Of a stretch of DNA of 64,000 nt, positions 19,101 to 27,398 are shown in pieces. Below the pieces are notes generated by a model. That model made no database searches. It was not told the DNA's origin and saw nothing but the letters and a program-made list of their open reading frames with translations. Source of the DNA: Glutamicibacter uratoxydans (GTDB lineage: Bacteria > Actinomycetota > Actinomycetes > Actinomycetales > Micrococcaceae); contig NZ_BJNY01000006.1 in the NCBI RefSeq assembly GCF_006539925.1, positions 124,001-188,000 of the forward strand. The letters are read 5' to 3'. Positions within the stretch are counted from its first letter, which is position 1. Every line of letters begins with the position of its first letter. Both the position numbers and the translations under genes were made by a program.

Positions 19101-19585
19101 TGCTCCACTAGCGACCTCGATAGTTTGGCCTGAGATCTTGGGCCGGTCTGCACAAAATGGGGAGTCTCTTCAAGTGCACTACAACCTGAGAATGCGTGAT
19201 GTCCAATTCGCTGAATCGCAAAAGGCAAATACACGTGCTTCAAGCCCGTGCAACCAGCAAATGCATTCCAATTAATCTTTTCCAAATTGGTCGGAAGTTC
19301 AATCTCTGTTAGTGAGACACAGTTTTCAAATGAATGTGAACCGATCGTTTTTAGCGAATTTGGGAACTTAATCGATTGCAGCGCTGAATCGTCTTGAAAG
19401 GCACGACGATTAATTGCAGTTACTTTCTTTCCGCGTACTTCATCTCGAATCGTGATATCGAGTCTGGGGCCGGAACGTCCCATGACGATCGCTCGATCTT
19501 CGTAAATTCGATAAATAACACCCCGGATCATAACCCGTTGTGGAAAGACATCAGATTTTGCACTATTAGTAGTGGTTACACTCAT
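16145..19585 (-). CDS. Fusion: leucine-rich repeats, CapA-like domain, ATP-grasp, acylphosphatase-like tail
   Basis: A 1146-residue protein with no signal peptide or membrane segment, so probably cytoplasmic. Residues about 55-250 hold seven BspA-type repeats of the form AFxxCxxL (SFENCVSL, AFAGCTGL, AFSGCSAL, AFEGCTAL and so on). Residues about 354-650 are a CapA/PGA-capsule metallophosphatase-like domain with its metal motifs: TGDLMCG 359-365, GNLET 399-403, AQNHMYDTG 445-453, HWGVEY 548-553 and GSHSHCPQP 578-586. Residues about 790-1060 are a GshF/CphA-type ATP-grasp: KPRRGSGGRAV 841-851, EKHVPGEDYR 877-886, GIDFL 1005-1009 and ICEINSTPG 1024-1032. Residues 1070-1120 have the acylphosphatase layout, but the catalytic Arg is Glu. 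AAAGGA precedes ATG 19585. CapA acts with ligases in poly-gamma-glutamate synthesis, so this looks like a self-contained ligase and partner (inference). Confidence 0.83.
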   Translation of the reverse strand: MSVTTTNSAKSDVFPQRVMIRGVIYRIYEDRAIVMGRSGPRLDITIRDEVRGKKVTAINRRAFQDDSALQSIKFPNSLKTIGSHSFENCVSLTEIELPTNLEKINWNAFAGCTGLKHVYLPFAIQRIGHHAFSGCSALEETPHFVQTGPRSQAKLSRSLVEQSLPVSLSHLGESAFEGCTALKRVVVPFKIKSIPANLFRNCESLVSVWLHARIQDLGDGAFQGCLSLDALRIPETVSEIGADAISESTTIISESGSMAIEYAKQKNLRYRVTELPPTSVSSLLGAPTASQFTELVSDNDFVARVVEHYEVRPSAPSIERSDYEPSIGQVPASRFRYKDGIYYQDAPTNDDNDVTLALTGDLMCGFRQQRLAADGTSYNFDEQLQHVAPIFRQSDLAIGNLETMVNPKLPFMSERLYIDDRPNLNSPIEYLASVRRMGFDAVMSAQNHMYDTGVQGILETLDALNQTNLIHGGLFSGSNDPRVLHFNIKGMHIAIVAYLDPIRQRMKKANFTAQGLKDMASLFDEEQIVKDIKSARDAGAEFILAYAHWGVEYTSKLADRQLGFAEMLANSGVDYIFGSHSHCPQPFDYTESATGKRVPTLFSAGNFLADIQRHAPITHDAVLGLVKLTRDSDGQVVLAGNGYIPCRIVQADRASTVTVVPCEALADGLFGFTESEAIADAQRIGNVLGDDYTPISIKHVRDSDQTVSVWQKPAVQRAEKIYEVAATANDFGFNPLVHLDKNSLESALMEVQALGFGLSTKRYSTQVFTAADEKQNEIGFKRVASNLTSMVGLEFCADKILCKTLLLENGLPTAFGLPMPRKGYAAAKRFADDNGWPVVVKPRRGSGGRAVTANIQNHEQLEAAVKTADEFGGFLIEKHVPGEDYRFLVSGDEVLGVWCRDAANVIGDGKSSIDELIEIKNALRSKNPHLASRLIKKDDALIHHLRWSGLTLAHVPGHGEKIYLRSAANLSAGGDNIDLTDETHDSLKEIAVQAKKALPGIELVGIDFLMQDHRLPVTEQVVNICEINSTPGVSAHEYPMFGKPRPAARNYVEHIAKSSNLVVKPFTDQGDFVLTIHGQFKDDSLENVIQKWATTSGVTLTGVKASRDLIQVEFSGTTVGASFMSYSTVKPNKLDSRITSCELTRK

Positions 19586-19613
19586 TTGAAGTTAATCCTT
19601 TGAAATTGAAAAT

Positions 19614-20441
19614 CTATTTTTCATGTATGGCGCTATTTAGCGACTTGGTATATTCATCAATTTGCTCTTGAGAATCATTCTCAAGCAGTACTTCAAGATG
19701 TTCCGATGCATGTCCAAATCGCTTTTTCTCCAGATTTAGATAGAATCTTGAACGATGCCATTCTATTATCTCTGATTCCTTTAAGGTAATTTCTAGGTCA
19801 TTGTCAGAAAGGAAGTCAACGACCACTTTCTTGAGCGAGCCGGAGAGTAGTAGGACACGAGGTACATAGTGCCCAGCATTTTTGACATGATGTAATTCAA
19901 GGTCTGGATATGCTGCTGCAAGCTCTGTGCGAACAAAGAACGAATCCACGGAATTTTTCGGGTCAAATAACACTACTTTCCTGCTTGAGTTCGAAGGCAT
20001 TTGACCTGCGTTCATTGCGTCGTGTAAATATCCCTCGGATCTGAAGCGAATGGGAATCCTCTTGTCAGTTATTGGGTGAACTGGCAACCTAGGCGATAGT
20101 GCAAGAAAGTTGGCGCCAAGCGGTCTGCTGTAGTAAGCGGCGGCGTATCCGCCGAGTGAAGTTCCGTAAAAATAGAACTTATTATTCTCTTGAAGTGGCT
20201 CTAGAACAGATTGAATCTTCTCGCGTGTAAGATATTGATACTGTGTTCGCTTCGCTTGGTTTACAGTTACGTATGCAATTCCTAGCTTTTCGGCCAATGC
20301 GCTGCCGAATCCGGCACTATCAATACCCGAACCAATTTCTCCAAAGCCTACTAGTATTTTCCCTGCATATTCAGGGTTCGGAGACTCGGGAGCAGTAAAA
20401 ATAATTTTGTATTTGCTATTTCCATCTAAGATTGTTTTCAT
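19614..20441 (-). CDS. Alpha/beta-hydrolase-fold protein
   Basis: 275 residues. The nucleophile elbow is FYGTSLGGYAA (Ser95 in GTSLGG), a likely acid lies in LFDPKNSVD (160-166), and the catalytic His is His191 in NAGHYVPR. There is no signal peptide. It lies 28 bases upstream of the LRR/CapA/ATP-grasp gene on the same strand, so the two are probably co-transcribed from a promoter near 20450-20520. It could be a thioesterase, esterase or acyltransferase modifying the cluster product; similar small hydrolases occur in surface glycan loci. The substrate is unknown. Confidence 0.72.
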   Translation of the reverse strand: MKTILDGNSKYKIIFTAPESPNPEYAGKILVGFGEIGSGIDSAGFGSALAEKLGIAYVTVNQAKRTQYQYLTREKIQSVLEPLQENNKFYFYGTSLGGYAAAYYSRPLGANFLALSPRLPVHPITDKRIPIRFRSEGYLHDAMNAGQMPSNSSRKVVLFDPKNSVDSFFVRTELAAAYPDLELHHVKNAGHYVPRVLLLSGSLKKVVVDFLSDNDLEITLKESEIIEWHRSRFYLNLEKKRFGHASEHLEVLLENDSQEQIDEYTKSLNSAIHEK

Positions 20442-21666
20442 GCCTATAGCCTTGTGTGAATTCTGATTTATGGTTTTGGGATTGATAATTATTTAATTTA
20501 CTAAAAATGATGATCGTCCTGTGTGCCATTCTGGCCCATGAGTGCGACTTTGATATTGCGCAACAAGAGGGTGGACATCGACGGTCTCCCTGGCCTTCAG
20601 GCGATCACAGTTCTCGACCGACTTAGGCTACCATCTTGACATTACCGGCGTGATATCCGAAACGACTTTACTTTCTCTGGAGCAATGGGAAATCGGCGAG
20701 CTTTTCGTCTGGGGCGGAGGGAATGGCCTCTGGCAACTTTCGCAAGCCAGGACCTTCATGTAGTCGAATGGGTTACGTTCGAACACTATTAGTAGTCAAA
20801 ATTTCATATATCGAATAGGCTTTTCCGCTTCAGTGTGCGCCAATTAGATGGCGCTCATCTGGGAACATTGGCGCTGAGCCCTTAACTTGAAGAATCAGAG
20901 TCTGAGGTGCGCTTCTGAGCTGCCGCTCGGAAGCTGAAACATCACGAAGTGATCTAGTCCATCGGCTCAATCGCAGTTTCACTAGTGAGTATTTGTCTCT
21001 TTGGAGCTGTGATAATGGTAGTTCAATTCATGAGATCCGCATCTGAAGCTGTTGTTGACCTGTAAGTTTCCACAAAAAATCGTGAGTTGTGATCGTCGTG
21101 AATGGTAGGTACTTGAGTTCGCGCCAACGGTATTAGATTTGGGCAGCCAATCCCCATATCGGTTAGTCGGAATCTTTTGTGGACGGGTGCATATCGAAGG
21201 AAATCCTTGTAAGGCGTTCCCTGAAGGGCTGCCCAAGGCACGAAAGCGGAGCGTGTCGAGTCGAGCTTCATTGAGTCCTGCAAGCATGATTCCGTAGAAC
21301 GGGGTCGCGAGTGCTGTGATTTAGGGAGCTAAAGAGCGTTCTTGAAGCTACAGGACCCAGTATTCCCAGTAAAACCTGCCTAGTCATGGCGGCTGTCTAT
21401 CTGATGATGAGCAATTTTATGAGGTGAATGGGTTGTGGCGTTCCAGTCTGGAGCTGCAGTCTGCGATAGAATTACTACAAATCCGTGACGATGTGGGGAC
21501 CGTCGTATCAATTGGGCACCATAATGTATTGCGCATGTGACAAACCCGGGCAAGGGCTTGCTGACAGGACGACTCCATCTAAGGCGATTTGCGCGAAACC
21601 AGTCAGTTTGTCACCCAGCTAGTTGCTATTTTGGCGCCCTTCACACTATTAGGAAGCACTGCTGCC
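20442..21666. other. Long gene-poor divergent interval
   Basis: About 1.2 kb between the minus-strand hydrolase and the plus-strand CapA/Mur-ligase gene. It holds a possible broken small gene (20538-20763, listed separately), a GCGCCA-N6-TGGCGC palindrome at 20837-20854, and the promoters of both flanking genes, which I cannot place with confidence. An in-frame TTG at 21589 is the alternative start of the next gene. Confidence 0.45.
20538..20763 (+). pseudogene. Possible frameshifted gene remnant
   Basis: An ATG at 20538 opens MSATLILRNKRVDIDG and continues with regular protein-like sequence to a stop at 20637. Reading the +1 frame from about 20617 continues as LGYHLDITGVISETTLLS... to TAG 20761. 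Amino acid composition on both sides of the proposed shift looks coding, but I recognise no family. It may be chance. Confidence 0.22.
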
Positions 21667-24291
21667 ATGGACGCTTTAGGGACCGCGCTGTCTGAGAACA
21701 TTGAGGATTTGGTTCGGCAATTCTCGATTGAGGAACCACGATTTGCGATGCAGTATCAAAATGCGTCATTGGAAAAGGTTCCAAGTAACTTCTATTTGGA
21801 TCCTATTTCAAATACTTGGAAACAAGTAGAACCGTCTGCTATTGGTGAGGCGAATCTCATTCTGGCGGGTTCATTGATGTATGACAGATTACTGGAATCG
21901 TATGCAAATGTGGGAGACCGGTTTCAATTTCGTCACCTATTTGGCGGACTTCGAGACGTTCTGACTCGCGCGGATTTGTCGGTGGGGAGTCTGGGCGTTG
22001 CCGTTGCGGACATGTATCCGACAGTTAGCCGAATGACTCACACCCTATCGGGTCGGGGGCACTATTCAAACGCACGCGTCGAATATCTTGACGGTATCAG
22101 GTTCGGTGGCTTTGACGCATTAGCGCTTGCGAACGTGCACAATCTCGACGCTGGGGCAAGGGGCGCACTTGCAACAGAAGCCAACGTTTTGGCACGTGGA
22201 ATGGTTCCTGCAGGATTAGGTGTTCATGAAAGCCCACTGTTTGAAGTAAACGGCATCAGCATAGGGCTCGTTTCATTTAGCGCAGCGATTAATCTGCAGA
22301 GCACTCTTACAGACGACGGTCGCACGAAGCTCGTAAGGGAATTTGCCCAAGAACGTGCGCGGTTGGAGATTCAAGCGTTACGTGAACGAGGTGCTAAATT
22401 CATTATTGGATATCTCGACACTCAGTCGAACGATCGTCGATATAAATTGAATGATCGCGAGAGACTAGCGCGTGAGTTTGCCGAAGCTGGGGCTGACTAC
22501 ATCGTTTGTACAGAGCCGCGGACGATGTCCCGATATTCAAAGTTTCGTGCCAGCGATGGGCGAGTCGTGCCAATTGCTTCAAGTCTAGGTACCGTTCTAG
22601 CTGGAATTGGGTTGCCCTACACGAGAGTTTCTGCCTTGTTGTCAGTTACGATTCGTCAGCGTGAAGACGGTGCCATTGAATATGAGGATTCATATATCCC
22701 AATCGGGCGCCAGGCGTATGACAAAGGCGGACTATCGCCAGTGGCGGTAGCGCATCAGTTCTACGCGCATCGTAAGTTCGATTCAGCCGCAGGCATGGAA
22801 GTTCAGCAAAAAGCAGAAAAAATCCTTGGGAGCGAAATCGGTTTGAATGGGCAACGCCGAATTTCTAACGTGACTCCGGTTCGCCCTCAACTGACCCCTA
22901 AGGAAATCTCGCAACTATTGAGTGTGCAATTTTCGCCACGAGATCTCAAGATACTAGGAGATAGGCTTGAAAAGGCAGTACCAGTAGTCGCAACTCCGGA
23001 TCTTCTTAATGAAGACGTTTGTGCTGTATCAATGACTTATAAACGTGGAGAGTCTAGCCGCAACTTCTTCAAAGGAATTAGCCATGGTCAGGTGATAGAG
23101 ACGTCCCCTGTAATGGCAATCGCGACAAAGTCATTGAAGGGTGTGCCGACTTTGATCGTAGAAAAGCCATGGGATGCTTACATGCAGCTCATTAAGGCTG
23201 TGCGCGATTGGTATAACCCATTTACTGTCGCTGTCACTGGAACTGCTGGAAAAACTACGACCAAAGACATGCTTGGTATGGTATTTCCTCGGGCTGGGCA
23301 AACCATGCATATAACTGGAAATGGAAATACGGAAATTCGAGGAGCTGCATCAATCATGCGGCTATCGCCGAAAGACCGCTATTACATTCAGGAAGTGCAT
23401 GGTGCTACTCCAGGCTCATCGAAAGCACATTCTGAAATGGTTAAACCTGACGTTGCTATTATCACCTCGATCGGTGAAGGCCACCTCGAACAGATGGGCA
23501 CCATAGAGAACATTGTTCAAGGGAAACTTGAGATTGCGGATGGCCTGACTGAGGGTGGTGTTCTTGTACTCAATAATGACAATGAATACTTGAAATCAGT
23601 TGATCCAGCTGTGAACGTGATCAGATATGGAATCGATGACGAGTCAGCCGATTATCGGGCGATTAATGTGCGTACCGTTGGCGAATCTATGGAATTTGAA
23701 GTCGTGGAACCTGGAGGTGACCGACATTTTGTGCGCTTGAATGTTTTGGGAAAACATAACGTCAGCAACGCTTTGGCAACCTTTGCGGCCGCGCGCCAAG
23801 CCTTGATTCCGGCACACATTATCATTGCCGGATTGTCGCGTTATCGCCCATCTTCTATTCGGCAGAACGTGATCGAAACTGGTGGATATAAAGTCTTCTT
23901 GGATGCGTTCAATTCGAATGTATTGTCCATGACTTTGGCTGTAGAGACTCTCCAGTCATTGGAAAATCCGCGTCCAGGTGGTCGACGTGTGGTTGTTATG
24001 GGTGATATGGGGGAGCAGGGCGATAAATTCGTCGAAAACCACCAATTGATTGGGGACAGGATTGCTAAATGTCTTGTTGACCAGTTCTTTGGGATCGGAG
24101 AAGGCGTGTCACATACTGCGGATCGTCTCCGCAATTCTGAGATTCCGGTGTTCCATACGATGGACCCTGAGGAGCTGATTCGGGCGCTAAGCTCAGAATT
24201 GCGTCCGGGCGATGTCATTTTGTTCAAGGCGTCCGGCGCGGTCAATCTGACGAAGCTTGTAGTCTATCCACTGTTTGGGGTTATTGCATAA
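21667..24291 (+). CDS. Fusion: degenerate CapA-like domain plus MurF-like ligase
   Basis: 874 residues from ATG 21667, which has AGGAAG ten bases upstream; TTG 21589 would give 900 (numbers here use the 900 version). Residues about 75-400 follow the CapA layout, but most metal ligands are gone: GDxM is GSLMYD, GNxE is GSLGV, ANNHxxD is ANVHNLD, HWG is YLD and HPH is TEPRT. Residues about 440-900 are a Mur ligase of MurF type: P-loop VTGTAGKTTTKDML (549-562), LGKHNVSNALAT (720-731), DAFNSN..SM (772-781) and VVVMGDMGEQGD (801-812). PgsB/CapB, the poly-gamma-glutamate ligase, is also Mur-like and works with CapA, so a fused pair fits an amide-forming polymer enzyme. A substrate-binding role for the dead CapA part is inference. 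Confidence 0.83.
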   Translation: MDALGTALSENIEDLVRQFSIEEPRFAMQYQNASLEKVPSNFYLDPISNTWKQVEPSAIGEANLILAGSLMYDRLLESYANVGDRFQFRHLFGGLRDVLTRADLSVGSLGVAVADMYPTVSRMTHTLSGRGHYSNARVEYLDGIRFGGFDALALANVHNLDAGARGALATEANVLARGMVPAGLGVHESPLFEVNGISIGLVSFSAAINLQSTLTDDGRTKLVREFAQERARLEIQALRERGAKFIIGYLDTQSNDRRYKLNDRERLAREFAEAGADYIVCTEPRTMSRYSKFRASDGRVVPIASSLGTVLAGIGLPYTRVSALLSVTIRQREDGAIEYEDSYIPIGRQAYDKGGLSPVAVAHQFYAHRKFDSAAGMEVQQKAEKILGSEIGLNGQRRISNVTPVRPQLTPKEISQLLSVQFSPRDLKILGDRLEKAVPVVATPDLLNEDVCAVSMTYKRGESSRNFFKGISHGQVIETSPVMAIATKSLKGVPTLIVEKPWDAYMQLIKAVRDWYNPFTVAVTGTAGKTTTKDMLGMVFPRAGQTMHITGNGNTEIRGAASIMRLSPKDRYYIQEVHGATPGSSKAHSEMVKPDVAIITSIGEGHLEQMGTIENIVQGKLEIADGLTEGGVLVLNNDNEYLKSVDPAVNVIRYGIDDESADYRAINVRTVGESMEFEVVEPGGDRHFVRLNVLGKHNVSNALATFAAARQALIPAHIIIAGLSRYRPSSIRQNVIETGGYKVFLDAFNSNVLSMTLAVETLQSLENPRPGGRRVVVMGDMGEQGDKFVENHQLIGDRIAKCLVDQFFGIGEGVSHTADRLRNSEIPVFHTMDPEELIRALSSELRPGDVILFKASGAVNLTKLVVYPLFGVIA

Positions 24292-24686
24292 TCGTCACTA
24301 GTTAACTTGTTGGAAGTCTTGAGTTAGATTATCGAACCTATCTGCAGGAAATTCTAATCCAGCAGTACGAATATTGTAGTCCACTTGGCCCCCTTAGTCG
24401 CTTTCCTCGTATTGCGTTTATGGGGGCTTTGGTGCCTATTTAGTTAATGAAACAAGTTGTTTATTAGTGCTGTTAGGTTTCAACTAAAATTATGCAATCG
24501 GATTAGTGTATCGATTTAAGTGGTATTGGCATGCTCTCGCATGGATCCCCGGTTCATTGCTCCTGTTCTTGCTAGAACCGCGCATGTCGTCTCCAAACGG
24601 ATGAATCTTAATACTTGAAGAAAGTTGTAAGTGTGTTACAACAGCCGAAGAGTTGAATGATGTATACGTACAAGTAGGATCGAAGT
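24292..24686. other. Intergenic interval at the end of the accessory block
   Basis: About 395 bases, AT-rich, with no supported gene. A weak hairpin GCCCCC (24388-24393) / GGGGGC (24422-24427) followed by TTT could terminate the upstream gene. The promoter of the NYN gene should lie near 24630-24680. Confidence 0.4.
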
Positions 24687-25691
24687 ATGTCTAATCAAAC
24701 TGCAATTTTTATCGATGCCGGGTTCTTATTGTCCTTAGGCGGCCATCGCGCTGCTGGTACAACATTACGGTCTGCTTTTACTACGCATTATGAGTCTTTA
24801 GTCCGGGGCATCGTGCAAACGGTGAAGAAGAATACTGGCTTGAGTAACCTCCGCGTCTATTGGTACGACGCGTCTAAGGACGGTTTATTTACTGAACAGC
24901 ACAAGCGCATCGGCCTGATTCCTGGCGTCAAAGTCCGCCTTGGACGAATCTCGTACAACGGGGAGCAGAAGGGGGTTGATCTCCGCTTGGCTCTTGATCT
25001 TGTCGGGGTTGCTCGAACAAGGGCCGCGTCTGTGGCTTATCTGGTTTCGGGTGATGACGATCTTGCGGAGGCAGTTGAAGAAGCCCAAGACCTTGGAATG
25101 AAAGTAGTCCTCTTAGGAGTTTGCAAGGCGAACAGCCGGCTCGGAGTTGCCTCGGTGGCCGAGCACCTGGCTTTGACGGCAGATTGTATTGAAACGATTC
25201 CTGATCAGCTGCTGGATTCTGCGTTCACGAAGGTCATCGAGTGGGACCAGACTCATTCTGAAAAATCTGCATTGATTGCGAATGCTACTGAAGTCCCGGA
25301 ATCTCCGACTCCGCGCAGTTCAGTGCCCACGCCAGCAGTCATGGGCAAGAAGAACGTCCCCACTGTTGTTCCCGAGGCACCTGTGCCTTCTGAGATCGTT
25401 TATTCAAGCGGAACCGATCGTCAAGGCTACCAAGGCAGTGCAGCTTACGAGCAAAAAGAATTGGCAGTGGCTGAAGAGATTGGCGCCAAGGTGGCCGAAT
25501 CCTGGTTGGCGCTGACCACGCAGGCTGATGTTGTAGAGATTCTGGCCGATAAGCCACAGCTCCCGCCTGAGATCGACCGAACACTGCTCAAGGACTGCGC
25601 GCAGGTGCTGGGGGAGTGGAAGACCGATCAGCAGAAGATTCGTCGGGTCCTGCGCGGAGCTTTCTGGGACTACTTGGATCGTCTCATGTGA
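24687..25691 (+). CDS. NYN-domain (PIN-like) putative ribonuclease
   Basis: 334 residues. The N-terminal part (about 1-180) is a NYN/LabA-like PIN-fold domain with the expected acidic residues in AIFIDAGFLL, GVDLRLALDLV and LVSGDDDLAEAV; these coordinate Mg for RNA cleavage in characterised relatives. The middle (about 205-245) is Pro/Ser/Val-rich linker. The C-terminal 80 residues form a conserved-looking helical module ending DYLDRLM. It is cytoplasmic and monocistronic, 56 bases before metG. The RNA target is unknown. Confidence 0.82.
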   Translation: MSNQTAIFIDAGFLLSLGGHRAAGTTLRSAFTTHYESLVRGIVQTVKKNTGLSNLRVYWYDASKDGLFTEQHKRIGLIPGVKVRLGRISYNGEQKGVDLRLALDLVGVARTRAASVAYLVSGDDDLAEAVEEAQDLGMKVVLLGVCKANSRLGVASVAEHLALTADCIETIPDQLLDSAFTKVIEWDQTHSEKSALIANATEVPESPTPRSSVPTPAVMGKKNVPTVVPEAPVPSEIVYSSGTDRQGYQGSAAYEQKELAVAEEIGAKVAESWLALTTQADVVEILADKPQLPPEIDRTLLKDCAQVLGEWKTDQQKIRRVLRGAFWDYLDRLM

Positions 25692-25747
25692 TGTTCTTCG
25701 TTTACGCGTAATCGGTATTCCCAACTGCACTAAGGTAAATTTAGAAC

Positions 25748-27298
25748 GTGACTTCTCAGCAGAAACCTTTCTACGTAACCACTGCAATCTCCTACCCGAA
25801 TGGCACTCCTCATATTGGACATGCCTACGAAGTCGTCTCGGCCGATACGATGGCTCGATTCAAGCGACTCGACGGGTATGATGTTTTCTTCATGACCGGC
25901 ACCGATGAGCACGGTCAGAAGATGATGCAGACGGCAGAAAAGGAAGGCATCACTCCAGCCCAGCTGGCACAGCGCAATTCTGACGCTTTCCAGGCAATGA
26001 ATGACGAACTGGGCACCAGCTATGACCGGTTCATTTGCACCTCGGACGCGGACCACCATGCCGCGGCCCAGGAATTGTGGCGCCGTATGGAAGCCAACGG
26101 AGATATCTACCTAGACAAGTATGCCGGCTGGTACTCAGTGCGTGACGAAGCCTTCTACACCGAAGAGCAGACGCACGTTGGTGAAGATGGAGTTCGCTAC
26201 TCTACCGAAACCGAGACCGAAGTGACCTGGACCGAGGAGGAGTCCTACTTCTTCCGTTTGTCGAAGTACCAGGACAAGCTGCTTGCCTACTACGAAGCCA
26301 ACCCCGATTTCGGGGCGCCGCGTTCACGATTCAACGAAGTAATTCGTTTCGTCGAAGGCGGCCTGAACGACCTTTCGATTTCGCGGACAACATTTGACTG
26401 GGGTATCCCAGTCCCGGGAAATGAAAAGCACGTCATGTACGTGTGGGTCGACGCTCTGACAAACTACCTCACCGGAGCGGGTTTCCCGGACGTGGATTCG
26501 GCTTCATTCCAGAAGTACTGGCCAGCTGATGTCCACATCATCGGCAAGGACATCTCCCGATTCCATGCGATCTACTGGCCTGCATTCCTCATGTCGGCCA
26601 AGCTGGAGCTGCCAAAGCGCGTCATGATCCACGGGTTCCTGCATAACAACGGCGTCAAGATGTCAAAGTCGCTGGGAAACACTGTTTCGCCTGACGATTT
26701 TGTGACCCGCTATGGCTTGGACCAGGTCCGCTACTTCTTCCTGCGCGAAGTTCCATTCGGCGCCGACGGAAGCTACAACCATGAAACCATCGTGGCACGC
26801 ATCAACGGCGACTTGGCCAATAACCTAGGCAACCTTGCGCAGCGTTCCTTGTCCATGGTGGCAAAGAATTGCGGCGGCGTGGTTCCTTCTCCCGGCGCAC
26901 TGCAGGATGCCGACAAAGCAATCCTTGAAGCCGCTTCCAGGCTGTTGGAGATCAACCGGGAAGCATACGACCGCCAGGAGTTCAGCCGCGCGCTGGAGGC
27001 TATTTGGCACGTACTGGGCGATACCAACGCCTACTTCGCCGAGCAGGAGCCTTGGAAGCTCAAGAAGACCGATGCCGCCCGTATGGAGACTGTTCTCTAT
27101 GTGACTATCGAAATCGTTCGCCAGGTTGCCATTTTGCTCCAGCCAGTGTTGCCGCAAGCCATGACCTCGCTACTCAGCATCCTTGGCGTCGGCGAAGGTT
27201 CAGCACGCAACTTCGAGAACTTCGATACCGCGTTGGTTCCAGGAACTGAACTTCCTGCACCTTCACCGGTCTTCCCCCGTTACGAAGAAGAAAAGTAG
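25748..27298 (+). CDS. metG: Methionyl-tRNA synthetase
   Basis: Charges tRNA-Met. The 516 residues match the short bacterial form lacking the C-terminal tRNA-binding domain. Class I signatures are present: HIGH within [13 protein letters not shown] near the start and KMSKS in [11 protein letters not shown]. It starts at GTG 25748. The gene ends in a very long bidirectional hairpin shared with the convergent response regulator gene. Confidence 0.97.
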   Translation: MTSQQKPFYVTTAISYPNGTPHIGHAYEVVSADTMARFKRLDGYDVFFMTGTDEHGQKMMQTAEKEGITPAQLAQRNSDAFQAMNDELGTSYDRFICTSDADHHAAAQELWRRMEANGDIYLDKYAGWYSVRDEAFYTEEQTHVGEDGVRYSTETETEVTWTEEESYFFRLSKYQDKLLAYYEANPDFGAPRSRFNEVIRFVEGGLNDLSISRTTFDWGIPVPGNEKHVMYVWVDALTNYLTGAGFPDVDSASFQKYWPADVHIIGKDISRFHAIYWPAFLMSAKLELPKRVMIHGFLHNNGVKMSKSLGNTVSPDDFVTRYGLDQVRYFFLREVPFGADGSYNHETIVARINGDLANNLGNLAQRSLSMVAKNCGGVVPSPGALQDADKAILEAASRLLEINREAYDRQEFSRALEAIWHVLGDTNAYFAEQEPWKLKKTDAARMETVLYVTIEIVRQVAILLQPVLPQAMTSLLSILGVGEGSARNFENFDTALVPGTELPAPSPVFPRYEEEK

Positions 27299-27312
27299 CC
27301 GATACTTTTCTC

Positions 27313-27373
27313 AAACGAGTAAGGCACGGTCTGACTCCGAATTATTCGGAATCAGACCGTGCCTTACTCGTTT
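27313..27373. terminator. Very long bidirectional terminator
   Basis: A perfect 22-base stem, arms 27313-27334 and 27352-27373, continued after one mismatch by TCCGAA/TTCGGA with a three-base loop. The flanks are AAA and TTT. It serves metG on plus and the response regulator on minus. Confidence 0.9.
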
Positions 27374-27398
27374 GTCCAGATTCGCTGGCAGGCCGGCG

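Noticed and set aside
20982-21287. Minus-strand frames of 86-101 codons in the 1.2-kb gap
   Set aside because: Composition unlike protein, no start signals, and two different frames overlap the same bases.
1-24686. Mobile element, integrase or attachment repeats bounding the accessory blocks
   Set aside because: Looked for transposase or integrase motifs and tRNA ends; none found, so island status is left as inference.
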